Below are positions 11,165 through 22,400 of a stretch of 64,000 nt of DNA, one piece after another (within the stretch, counting starts at the first letter, position 1; every line of letters begins with the position of its first letter). Made by a program: the position numbers and the translations under genes. The notes beneath the pieces were generated by a model. The model made no database searches. It saw nothing but the letters and a program-made list of their open reading frames with translations, and had not been told where the DNA came from. This stretch comes from Litsea cubeba (lineage: Eukaryota; Streptophyta; Magnoliopsida; Laurales; Lauraceae): assembly GCA_012931725.1 (NCBI GenBank), contig CM022946.1, forward strand, positions 79,331,906 to 79,395,905, written 5' to 3'.

Positions 11165-11571
11165 CCATGTGTCACACTGGCTTTATGCTAGCTCATACTG
11201 AATTAAAGAGCTCAAGCAAGTAATAGTGGTGCTTTTTTTTTAACCTCAACTTACCCTGGTTTTCTGTGGAGAGTAGAGACATGATGTTTCAAAATCAATG
11301 CCATCACTAATGAATATTAGCAAATTGTGATTGTGCTAGGCACGGGGAATATAATTCATAATAATAAACTTTAAATAATGATATATTTTTCTTGAGATGG
11401 CTAAAATGGAATTCGTGGTATCTTGATCTCAAATTATACCACCAGTGCAGTAGGGTTACTGTAATTTTGAATCTTTCCCTTCAAATGAAAATATTGAAGT
11501 GATCCCAAGTAATTATACCCCTATGTTTTGAAATGAGTAAAGCATATTATATTTGATAATACAATTTAAAC
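11165..11571. other. Unassigned AT-rich sequence
   Basis: About 400 bp with no open frame of note and no similarity that I can see to other parts of the window. It may be the only non-transposon host sequence here, or an unrecognised old element. It was the target of the LINE insertion on its left. Confidence 0.4.
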
Positions 11572-11927
11572 TATAACATCCCTTCCCTTAACCTCTTATT
11601 AATTATAATTTATTGCTTGATTAGTTAGTAAGAGTGTATAGTGCTTAACGAGTTGGGTTTATCCTATGGATCCCGCGTGCGAAGTCTCACGTGAGTCCGA
11701 GATCGTTTGGGTACAGTAAGGGGGTGGTTTGCAACTTTGGGAAGTTTTCAGGGATTTTTATGAGATTTTGAGTTTTGAGAGTTTGGGTGCATCGGATAGG
11801 TCTCGGCATTTCACGAACATTAGTCTTCAGTCGCATTTCGATCTGACGCGTCGAAGAAGCCCAAATATCATCATTAGTGAAACAAAGACTAAACCCAAAT
11901 TATTCATTAACCTAACCTAATACAAGT
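11572..11927 (+). mobile_element. Probable 5' fragment of a plus-strand chromovirus LTR
   Basis: It starts TATAACATCCC and proceeds through an AT-rich ATTAATTATAATTTATTGCTT stretch. This parallels the start of the solo LTR at 55666 (TGTAACACCCC... then TTAATTAATTTAGATTAATTGCTT). Element A enters at 11928 and cuts it. The rest should lie beyond element A, outside the window. The similarity is weak and judged by eye. Confidence 0.45.
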
Positions 11928-13273
11928 TGTCGCGACCCCGGTCCGGGTCATGAGCCTAATCCGGGATCCGACGAGTGATGCCGCGCCGCGTGCATCTCTT
12001 TGGGTAATCTACACACGGAATTAAGAAAAACATTTATCCGTGCACGTGATTTCCCACAGGATTCCGCAGTGAGGATTATCCATACATATCATCTCACATA
12101 TAAACATATCAAACATATATTCGAGATTGCGGAAGCGTGTAGTAAATCATATTAGTGCTATTTCATTCCATAGACAAGATATCGGAATGAGCAATGATCA
12201 TTAGCATACTCCCCAAAAGTAAGGTTAAATGTATATACAAAAGATTAGTTGATTAGTTGCCCAAAAATAATGGTCAACAAAGACCAATACGTGATAAAAG
12301 AATAAACCCAAAAGATGTTGAATAACAACTCCCAAAACATGAAGCATCTCTAAGCTTGACCGAATGTCTACATGACATCGTCAGTTTGCCACTCAATTAC
12401 TCGCTACGGTTCATCAACCGCCTCCTCGGGCTCCTCCTCAATGGCAATAAGTTCGGGACCTGAGTACCAAAATAAATGGATCAGACACGATGGTCTGGCA
12501 GGTGGGTGAAAAGTTATGACAATAAAACAAAACAATGATACCTTGCAAGAGTGTAGAAAACCTGTGTATAATAATGAATTTCATAAAAGAAAATGCATCA
12601 TTTATTAAATAATGACATTAGCGATATAAAGCAATAAAGGTACCAAGAATAAGGAACTATCAAGATGGCAACCACACAAAGCTAAATCCTCTCTCACAAA
12701 AGTGATGAGAGCACATCGGGACGTTGACCTCAGTCACACAAGGTGAGTAGAGTCAACGATTAAATATAAATACATATAGTACTGTACGGGACAACGGTAG
12801 TGAACCGGGTATATCGGGGTGAGGCAGGACCCATGCTGCAGCTTGTAAAACAGAAGGGGGATCTCCAAATCAGTGGATCAAACTGATAAGGTTATCCAAG
12901 CTTAGTGGTGCCGACTCATAGGTCACATGCGAAAAATCAAAACAATGGAATTCATGTAATGGAACGGGGTGCCCATGGCACAAAACACAATGGCATCGGG
13001 ACGGGCCTAAACGGATTAGCAATATGCTAAAACAATACCTTCGGGACAAGTCCATATCATAGGATATGATGTTTCAAAAGCACAAATAGAATTCGGATCA
13101 AGATAAACATAGATGGATTTCCAACATTCTCCTAGCTAAGTGTTGAAGGTCCAAGATTTGAATCAATGTAGATAGGGTCTCGTTTGTCAATTTAGTATTT
13201 ATTTGGTACTCCATAAGAATTAGAGACAACCCGGGCCCTTACGCACATTGAAAAGTCTACAAGACCTTTAATA
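11928..13273 (-). mobile_element. Element A 3' LTR, terminal part
   Basis: The plus-strand view begins TGTCGCGACCCCGG and aligns with 49428-49928 next to the PBS. It contains the phrase AGCTTAGTGGTGCCGACTCA (about 12900), also present inverted in the solo LTR at 57612. A possible target-site duplication CAAGT (11923-11927) cannot be checked because the other flank is outside the window. It is cut at 13273 by the copia. Confidence 0.85.
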
Positions 13274-13466
13274 TGTTGGAATTTGAGATGACTTAAGAAG
13301 TTTAATGAAGCATTGAAGTGTTTAGTATCTCAAGTAATCATTTGATGTTGGAATTATTGTCAACACAATGTCACAAGTGTGGTGTTGATAGCGTGGTGTT
13401 GATAGAGCTTCAAAGAGAAAACAGACTGAAACAGTACAGGAAATAAGAAGTCCTGAAGCAGTGTGG

Positions 13467-13667
13467 CCGGTCGACCTGGAACCCCACGCGGTCGACCGAG
13501 CATGAGAAGTCTGCAGAAAACAAGTCTCAGTTAGCTCCCAGTTAATTGTTGCCACAGTGTGTCGCAAGTCGACCGGGGACCCCACGCGGTCGACCGAGCA
13601 CGACAGTTATCTGCTTCCACTATGTGTTGCCGGTCGACCGGGCACTCCATGATGTCGACCGAGCACG
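13467..13667. repeat. GGTCGACC palindromic cassette in copia LTR
   Basis: Three units at 13467, 13566 and 13630. Each has the form GGTCGACC, a 10-12 base spacer, then GGTCGACCGAGCA or GTCGACCGAGCA. GGTCGACC is itself a palindrome. The cassette ends about 120 bp upstream of the TATA box. The 3' LTR has the same array at 31844-32045. Confidence 0.8.
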
Positions 13668-13790
13668 GGAACCAGAATTGCGCAGAATTAGAAGTTTTGC
13701 GCGAAAATTCAGGAAACTCTTGTATTTCGTTTGGGACTCTTTCTAAACGAATTCTAGCCTAATTTGAACACTCTTAAGGGTTACCATAAC

Positions 13791-13800
13791 CTATATAAAG
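13791..13800 (+). promoter_or_regulatory. Copia LTR TATA box
   Basis: CTATATAAAG, present also in the 3' LTR at 32168-32177. It lies about 520 bp into the LTR, so U3 ends soon after. The start of transcription is probably near the following AGAGTACAG. Confidence 0.7.
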
Positions 13801-14418
13801 GCATGCTAGGTTCGTTTTTAAGAGTACAGAAGAGAAGAGAAGAGAAGAGAAGAGAGAAAGAGAGGGTTTTGGAGAGAAGAAGGTGCTGCTGCTGTGTGTT
13901 GCTGTGTGTTGTTGTGTTGCACGTTTCTACAGCAAGTGTGGACGAGAATGCGCTCATGAAGATGGTGATTCGTCCATAAGATAAGTGTCTCTCTGTTTAT
14001 GCTTTAATTTCAATTTGTAAGGGATTGAGAGAGAGAGATTGTAGAGGGGAAGGGCTGTAGAAAAGTTCTCTACTTTTATTTTGTAGAACATCAAGTTGGT
14101 GCTTGGTGTTAGGGGTTTGGTGATCCTATCTGTTGGTGCAGATAAATTGTAAAGGGAGTAGGTGCTTCCTAGATAGTTGGTGCTATCTGAAACTTAAGTG
14201 TTGGTGCTCTTTGTCGTTGGTGTGACTAAATAGATTCAGACCTGCTCCGGATCGGTGTTCGGACAGTCTTTGAACCATGGACGTAGCCTTTTGGTGAACC
14301 ACGTTAAATCTGGTGTCCTTGTGTGATTTGATTTGCTTTTGTTGTTAAATTGGACCTGTTTTCAAAGGAATCACTGATTCACCCCCCCCCCCTCTCAGTG
14401 ATCGCGATATCTAACAAT

Positions 14419-14430
14419 TGGTATCAGAGC
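14419..14430 (+). promoter_or_regulatory. Copia primer-binding site
   Basis: TGGTATCAGAGC, two bases after the LTR end, complementary to the 3' end of plant initiator tRNA-Met. This is the standard copia primer. Confidence 0.92.
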
Positions 14431-14484
14431 GTAAGGTTCCCTTGATAAGCTTAACATGCTAAGGGTGATCTCTTGTCAAATCAC

Positions 14485-16295
14485 ATGGCATCCAATACAG
14501 GAAATAAGAAAGCACCTTTATTTGATGGTTCTAATTACTCTTTCTGGAAGATCAGAATGCAGGCTTTCATCAAATCTCTTGGCTATAATGTCTGGGAGAC
14601 CGTTAGAGTTGGTTACAATATTGCCATCGTACCCACTGATGCTACAACGAAGAAGTTAGCAGACAATGACTCCAAGGCGCAGAATGCACTCTTTAGTGGC
14701 CTTGTGGACAGCGAGTTGGTCAAAGTAATTGCATGCAAAACAGCCAAGGAAATATGGGATAAGTTGAAAAGCATTCATGAAGGAGATGAGAAGATCAAAG
14801 AAGCAAAATTGCAAACTCATCGCTCACAATTCGAGTCTCTTCGCATGGAGGAATGCGAGAATGTTGACTCGTATATGCAACGAGTGAATGAAGTCACGAA
14901 TGACATTCGTGGACTAGGGGAGGAGATTAAAGAACCAGTCATCTTCAAAAAGGTTCTAAGATCTCTTCTTCCCCGGTTTGATTCAAAAGTCTCAGCCATA
15001 GAAGAAGCCAAGGATCTGAATGAGTTTACCATGGATGAGTTGCATGGTTCACTCACTGCCTATGAGATGCGCATAGGTAAGACGTCTTCATCTGATAGAG
15101 AAGCGGCCTTCAAAGTTCAGAAAAAGGGAAGAGAGGCTGCTGGTCATGATGCTGATACTGATGATGATGAGCTTGAGGCTCAATTAGTTAGAAAGCTGAA
15201 GAAAGGAAGCAATGGAAAGTACAAAGGGAAGCTACCTTTAAATGCTTCAACTGTGGCGGTGTTGGTCACTTTGCTGCGAAGTGTCCGCTGAAAGAAAACA
15301 ATGATGATGACTCTTATGTTGATAAGAGTAAATGGAAGAAAAATTTCAGAAAGAGGGGCAAAGCAAAAAGCCTCATCAGTCAATATAATGACAGCTCGTC
15401 TGAAACTTCAGACGATGATGAATCAGCCGAGGCAATTGAAGCTCTCTTCATGGTTACTGTTGAAGAAGAAGAGGAGCAAGAGCCGGAAGAGGAAGAGGAG
15501 GCTGAGGTCAATCTTGAAGAAGAACTCATTGCCGCACTTGAGGAGCTTAGCATGGAACGAAAAATAAGTAAGAAAAATCTGAAACTTCTTCATGAATCTG
15601 AAAGTTTAGTTATTGCTTTGAAAACTCAAGTTGAAGAATATAAAAGAATGGTGGAAGTCCTTGAAAATCAAATAAGTATAAAAAAGGAAGAGGCTATGAA
15701 ACTTGAAACTGAAATCGCTAGAGCAAAGGCTGAAAACTTGGAAAGTCGCCAAAAACTCAAAGTGCTCCAAGCAATTGAAGGGACAATGAAACTCAATGAA
15801 ATTCTGAAAGTTCAAAAGCCCTTCCACAATAAATTTGGTATTGGATTTGAGACCGGAGAATCCTCTAAAGCTGCACCTTCTTTGTTTATGAAACAAAGTG
15901 CCATACCTCTCAAGGCTACAAAGCTTCAAATTCAGCCTAGTATTGAGATGGTCAATAAGAAAAGGTTTGTGGAGTTTAACCAGCCACCTAAGAAAGGCAG
16001 AATGTTCAGATTCTATGGTTATTGCTATCATTGTAATAGATATGGACATAAAAGAGCTGATTGCAAATTCTATGTTAGAAACAGCCCGTTTGTGACTAGG
16101 AACCCTTTCTCAATCCTAAACGGCCACAAAATTGAGTGCTATAAATGTTATAATTATGGACACTTGGCTAGGGATTGTAGGTTGCCTATAGCTAACCAAT
16201 TTCAGGTTGAAAAGAAACCCAAGTTAGTTAAGGCATGGAGGGCAAAGAAAAGGGAAGACAATTCCAATGAATCTCTCATTGTGCAAACGGCATTC
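14485..16295 (+). pseudogene. gag: Copia gag (frameshifted, then cut by Athila-1)
   Basis: Capsid protein of a copia element. The first ATG is at 14485 (the in-frame TTG at 14473 is less likely). The N-terminal part has PLFDGSNYSFW and the UBN2-type capsid region with EIWDKLKSIHEG. The frame ends at 15291, but from about 15237 another frame reads FKCFNCGGVGHFAAKC, a CCHC zinc knuckle. That frame stays open to the Athila junction at 16295. One base seems to be missing near 15233-15237. The second frame encodes an acidic stretch (about 15465-15520), a coiled-coil-like region (15540-15780) and two more CCHC knuckles (CYHCNRYGHKRADC and CYKCYNYGHLARDC). Three knuckles and a coiled coil make this a long gag. 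Confidence 0.85.
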
Positions 16296-18379
16296 TGATA
16301 AGTCCCTAAAAATGCATAATTTCATCATCATTTTAGAATAATTAAGGACTTATTCTTTAAATCATGCACCGTTTTGGTAGGAAAATCATGATTTTATGTT
16401 TTGAGCATCAAAATTCAAATTCAAGTCAAAATTTATTGAAAAATTGCATTTTTACATACAATCATGAATTTCTATATTTTTGGCATTGGAAGTCATAAAA
16501 TTCCTCATAACTTTTTGTTCACACATAAAATGATGAATTTTCTTTACACCATTGATTTAATTAAAGAATATTTTTTTAATAAAATGGTGACATTTTAAGC
16601 ATCCATTTAGTGTGAATTGGGTGGGCCCGCATATTGCATCATTCCCTACCTTTATGATTAGAGTATTCTTTAATCCTTGTTTTTATTTTTTTGTAGGGAA
16701 TTTCATAAATTGGGACCCGCGAGAGAAAGAAATCAATTGAAGAATTAAAGATGACATCCAAGAGAAGATTGCACACACAAGTGGGGCCCATCATGTGTTC
16801 CAATTGATAATACAAATCTGAATCTCAGATTTGGAATTATTTAAGCCAAGATGGAAGAAGTCCAAGCTCAAACAAATTAAGGAGATGCATGCTCACAACC
16901 ATGGCCCACCTCCTTTGCAACTTGGAATGAAATTAAAATTCAACTCCAAGGTGGGACCATGTCAAGGATAATTTTCCAGCCATGAAGAGTTCAAAAGAAT
17001 AGAAGATCTTGCTTAGCAATCCAAGTTGGAAACAAATTAGAAGAGTGCAAGATTTTAGCACCAAGTTGTTAAAGTTAACTCCAAGAAGATAAGCCTCAAG
17101 ATTTGAAGTTTGCAACCCAAGATTTATCCAAACAAGCATCACACGTGCATATCTCTCCATCCCAAGTTTCACACGTTGAAACACCTCTTTCCAAAGCATT
17201 TCACACGTCCAAGATGAGGGACCACAAGCATCCAAGATTTGTTTCAAATCTGAAATTTCAGATTTGAATTGTTTCTTAGCCAAGTAAGTGGGACCCTTTT
17301 TAAGAGAAGCAAGCTACAAAGAGAAGTTTAAATTGAGAAGGACTTTTGGTGGCAAACCAATCAACAAGAAGATCCCAAGATTGTTCAATCTCAGCCCTCC
17401 AAATCCTATCCCAACTTGGACCCCACACTTCAAACTCTACCAAATCCAAAACCTTGCAACCCAAGCTATCAAAAAATCATAAAAGACCATGAATATGGGC
17501 TGCACGGAGATACCAATCCCCCCTACTCTCTTGGACGACCAGCAACTCCATCTTCCCCTTTTTCATTTTTTTCCTCCATCTCTCCCTACTTCCATCACTA
17601 CTTCATCCAAGGCCTTCCCTAAGGCACACCACCACTTGGATTTCTACACCACCGTCGCGCCGTCGCCGTTGCTATCGTCACTTCATCATTGGACCAGCCA
17701 TAAATCATCTTCTATTGCTTGGATTTCAGATCGCAAAACGAGAGACGGTTGGATCGTCGTTCTAGACCGCGAGTCCTTCTCCTCCGTTTAGTGTTTCGGA
17801 TGTCTAAGGGTAAGTTTAGATGAACATTATTTTAATTTAACCAATCTTGTAATGGCTATTTGCATATAATGGGGCTTTCTTTAATGAATCAAGTTCATGA
17901 GGTCTTGGTTTTCACCAATGGGTCAACATCGAATGTTTGTGTGTAAGTGACAGTACACACTTGGTACGGTGGTCTTGGTTTTTATTGATAACATTCAGCA
18001 AAATAGCTATTGCATTATTTTAGGATTAAAATCCATCTTTTTATTCTCTGATTTTATTTATTTATTTTATTTTATGTTTAGGTATTTAAATAATCACTAC
18101 AAATTGGTTGTTCTAACAACTCTTATGGTGAATGCAGTAATTAGATTAGACTAAGTTTTTAGTTTAAGTTTTTTATTTATAATTGTAATTAATATTTCAG
18201 ACTTGTAATTAATTATTTATTACAAGTAGGATACTTGATTTGTATAGATTTTATTAGGCTAGTACTGGTTTTCAAATAGGACAGGTTTATTTAAGTGATT
18301 ACTCCCTGTGGATCGACCTCGGACTTCACCGAGTTATTTATTACTACAATCGCGGCCTTGCACTTGGGGCTAACGATCA
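16296..18379 (+). mobile_element. Athila-1 5' LTR
   Basis: 2,084 bp from TGATAAGTCC to AACGATCA, nearly identical to the 3' LTR. The open frames here (for example 116 codons on the minus strand at 16933-17283, 100 codons at 17489-17791) recur in the 3' LTR and have no protein family features, so I treat them as chance. Confidence 0.93.
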
Positions 18380-18385
18380 AGTTTT

Positions 18386-18403
18386 TGGCGCCGTTGCCGG
18401 GGA
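18386..18403 (+). promoter_or_regulatory. Athila-1 primer-binding site
   Basis: TGGCGCCGTTGCCGGGGA, six bases after the LTR end. This is the classical Athila-lineage PBS. Confidence 0.92.
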
Positions 18404-19423
18404 GTTTTTTTTTCTTCGCTCGAGGTATTTTTCCCAACCTATCTTTTTAATTGCTTTATGGGTGTGCCTTTACTATTCCGCAATCATTCTAGATCTAAGG
18501 GTAGCATGCATGGAATGTTTGGACCAGCCCTATTGCATTAAAAAGTGGATTTTTAATCTCTGGTTTTTGTTAAAATTGGAACTATTTCAGATCTGAAAAA
18601 TTATTTTTTCTAATTTTTGAGAAAATCACATCAATTTCGGAAAATTGCCTAGTTTACTTGTTCTAATTTGGACTAGTTTAGGTCAATTTTTTTATTTTCT
18701 GGTTAGGATTAATTAAGGTGTGTTAAAATTAGTTATTTTTCATATTTTTAGGTTTTTATAGTTTCCAAAAAATTCTGGAACTTTCCCTCACAAAGGCAAG
18801 TCTTAGATAGCGCAAATTCGGCTTTTTGGCCATAAAACTTGCCAAAATCTGAAAATTTCAGAACTTTCATTGGAAACTCAGTTGTTTTAGTTGTTTTTAA
18901 ATTTTAAAGGACTCTTAAAAACTTGCTGGAATTTTTTTTAAGAAGGTTAGTTATTTCTTTGGAAAGTCGAACAAACTGCCTTTCTTGATTGGTTCGATGT
19001 CTAGGCAAGTCTTGTCCCATTAGATAAGGGAGACAAGTCTCTTGTTCTAGAAGGTGGTTTTTAAGCGGGACCCTTGCAACGCATCGCGACCCCACCATCG
19101 ATCTGGGGGCTTACCTGGTCGGGCCAGTTTCATAGACTTGAGTTTGGAAACTTTCCCTAGAGATATTAAACTCTCTAAGATTAGTACTTGCAAGAATTTG
19201 AGAATCTTCTTTTAAATTTAAAAACGGACTTAGGTAGTTTTTCTTTCTAGGTTTCTTTATAAAAAAAAAATTTTTTTTTTTCAAAATTCCAAAAAAGAAA
19301 GAAAGACCCCCATCTTCTTGGCAGAGGGACACCTCAAATCGGTTAGAAAGGAAGGAATCACCTGTCAAGAGATTGATTGAATTCTACGAATCTAGATCTC
19401 CTGGTTCTCTAAGGATTTCCAAT
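18404..19423 (+). other. Athila-1 leader
   Basis: About 1.0 kb, AT-rich, without a plausible coding frame. A long leader between PBS and gag is normal in Athila. It includes a purine/pyrimidine tract (about 19260-19280). Confidence 0.7.
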
Positions 19424-22400
19424 ATGGCTGATGAGCATAGTGATAATGAAGAAATTAGGAATGAAAACGAAAATGGGAATGGTAATGGGAATGGACCCAA
19501 TAATAATGGGGAGGTGAATCAACCTCTTAGGAGTCTACGTGATTACCTTCACCCTACACGACAAGCCACACCGTCGTGCATGGTTATACCTGCAGGTGCG
19601 GGTCAATTTGATATCAAGCCGGGAGTAATCCAACTTCTTCCCAAATTTCATGGACTTGAATCAGAAAGTGCATATTTGCACATAAAAGAGTTTGAAGAAG
19701 TGTGTGCAACACTACACTTCAATAATGTGAGGGAAGACCTTATCAAATTTCGTTTATTTCCATTTTCCCTCAAAGAAAAGGCCAAGGCATGGCTTCACTC
19801 CTTACAGCCCAATTCGATTGCTCTATGGTCCGACATGGTCCGGGAATTTTTAAAGAAATTTTTCCCATTACATAAGACCAACACCTTACGGAGAAATATT
19901 ATGAATTTTAAACAAAAAGACAAGGAGTCTTATTATAGGTGTTGGGAACGATTTAATGAGCTACTCCTTGCATGTCCCCACCACGGATTTGAATTGCACA
20001 ATACAATTGGTCACTTCTATGATGGACTTAGTCCAGAAACACGTCAATTCGTGGAGATGATGTGCAATGGGGAGTTCATGGCAAAGAACCCAAATCAAGC
20101 ATGGACCTACCTTCAGTTTTTGGCAGATAGTGCACAAAATTGGGACACATCTGAAGGTATAGACCCCGTAAAACAATCGAATCAGGCCAAAGGAGGGGGG
20201 TTATATGTATTAAAAGAAAAGGATGATATTCAAGCAAAAATTGCCTATCTAACAAGAGAAGTTGAGTCCTTGAAATTTGTGAAGAATAAGGAACCTGCTA
20301 TAGTATGTGGCATTTGCGCTAGTGATTCACACATTTCTTCAGAGTGTCCAACACTCCCTGCTTTCCAAGAAGTGACTCACGAGCAAGCAAATGCCACTAA
20401 CACATACAACCGGCAGTTCAATCATTCTTTGGGTAACACGTACAACCCTAATTGGAGGAATCACCCCAACTTTAGTTGGAGGAATGGCCCAAATGCTACT
20501 CCGCCCAATTTCAACCAAATGTCAAATCAATTTGGGGGTACTTCTGGTACATATGCTCAAAACACACAGCAAATGGCACCCCCTACAAATCAAACGACAC
20601 CTTGGGATGAACTTGTGGCTAAGTTTATGATGAATCAAGAGTCCATCAATAAGAAACAAGATCGGAACTTTGAGAGTTTACAGAACACCATGCAAAACCT
20701 CTGCAAATTGATTGAAGCACAAAATAAGGGGGTTTTTCCAGCCCAACCACAGCCCAATCCAAAAGGGCAATATGAGGTTCATCAAGGTGGTCCGTCAAAT
20801 TCCAAGGAGCAGGTTCAAGCTGTTACTACTCTACGTAGTGGTAAAGAGATTGAAAAGCCTGATCTGGAAAAAGATAAACAACCTGCATCCTCCGATCAGG
20901 AAGGGAAAGAAAAGGAAGCTTCTCCTATCAAGGAGAAAAGCCCAGTTCCTCCGGGATTCAAGCCCTTACCGCCTTTTCCCAATCGATTAGCTCCTCCCAA
21001 GCCATCTATACAGAACCAGGAAATCTTGGATGTGCTTAAAGAGGTCAAAATTAACATCCCGTTGTTAGACGCAATCAAACAAGTCCCATCTTACGCAAAG
21101 TTTCTTAAGGAATTGTGCACGTTGAAGCGTAAGATACATGTACAAAAGAAAGCATTTCTCACTGAGCAAGCTAGTGCAATTCTAAAGCACGACACTCCCC
21201 CTAAATTCAAAGATCCAGGATGCCCCACAATTTCATGCATTATTGGAAACTATCAAATTGAACAAGCATTGCTTGATCTTGGGGCGAGTGTCAACTTACT
21301 ACCTTACTCGGTCTATGTAAAATTGGGGCTGGGTGAACTCAAACCCACCCAGGTTACTCTGCAGCTCGCAGATCGATCAATCAAAAGACCGAGAGGGATA
21401 GTAGAGGATGTGCTTGTGCAAGTTGACAAGTTCTACTTTCCAGTAGACTTTATTGTGCTAGACACTCATCCTGTGGCAGATCCTCATGTTCAGATTCCGG
21501 TAATTTTGGGGAGACCATTTTTAGCCACATCCAATGCACTCATCAATTGCCGGAATGGAAAAATGACGCTATCTTTTGGTAACATGACATTAGAGCTAAA
21601 TGTTTTTGACCTTTGCAAACAACCACGGGATGATAACATTGACCTTGAAGAAGTAGATTTGATCGGTGTTCTTACAGCAGAAACTTTTGAAAAATCGATC
21701 TCCGATTCCATTGAGTCAATTGAGGACCTGACCCTCTGTGAAGAAACACTTGATAGCACTGTTGAAATGGTCAACACTGTAGGCAAACCCTCTTTTGAAA
21801 AGCTGGTACCAACTGGTACTCCATCTTTTCCATCTCAGGTGAGGCCGCCCAAACCTGAGTTGAAACCCTTGCCCTCTCACCTGAAATATGCATACCTTGG
21901 AGAAAATGAAACATTTCCTGTAGTCATTTCTGCACACCTTGACAAGGACCAAGAAGTCCAACTCTTAGAAGTGCTCAAACTGCACAAGGGTGCAATTGCT
22001 TGGACCGTGGCTGACATTAAGGGAATTAATCCCCTCGTGTGTACACATCATATCTATTTGGAGGAGAATGCGAAACCCTCCCGTCAGATGCAACGCCGGT
22101 TAAACCCCACCATGCAGGAAGTGGTTAGGGCTGAAGTTTTAAAACTTTTAGATGTTGGTATCATCTATCCAATTTCAGATAGCCAATGGGTCAGCCCTAC
22201 CCAAGTTGTACCTAAAAAGGCCGGCGTCACTGTAGTCCGTAATGCTAATGATGAGCTCGTCCCAACCCGCGTACCCACAGGTTGGCGAGTTTGTATCGAC
22301 TACAGGAAGTTAAATGTTGTCACACGAAAGGATCATTTCCCCCTACCCTTTTTGGACCAGATTTTAGAACGGGTAGCTGGCCACGAGTATTATTGTTTCT

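Larger units (their letters stand above)
13274..14416 (+). mobile_element. Copia 5' LTR
   Basis: Starts TGTTGG and ends CTAACA. It contains a palindromic cassette (13467-13667), a TATA box CTATATAAAG (13791-13800), a GAGAA microsatellite (about 13830-13862), many spaced TTGGTGC words (14098-14222) and a run of eleven C (14391-14401) shortly before the end. The short open frames here recur exactly in the 3' LTR and are not genes. Confidence 0.92.

Noticed and set aside
11729..11920. A short host gene left of element A
   Set aside because: Only 63 codons with no features. The surrounding sequence looks more like an LTR fragment.
16933..17791. Open frames of 60-116 codons in the Athila-1 LTR (repeated at 26878-27736)
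   Set aside because: They are duplicated only because the LTR is duplicated. They lack family features, and one is antisense to others.
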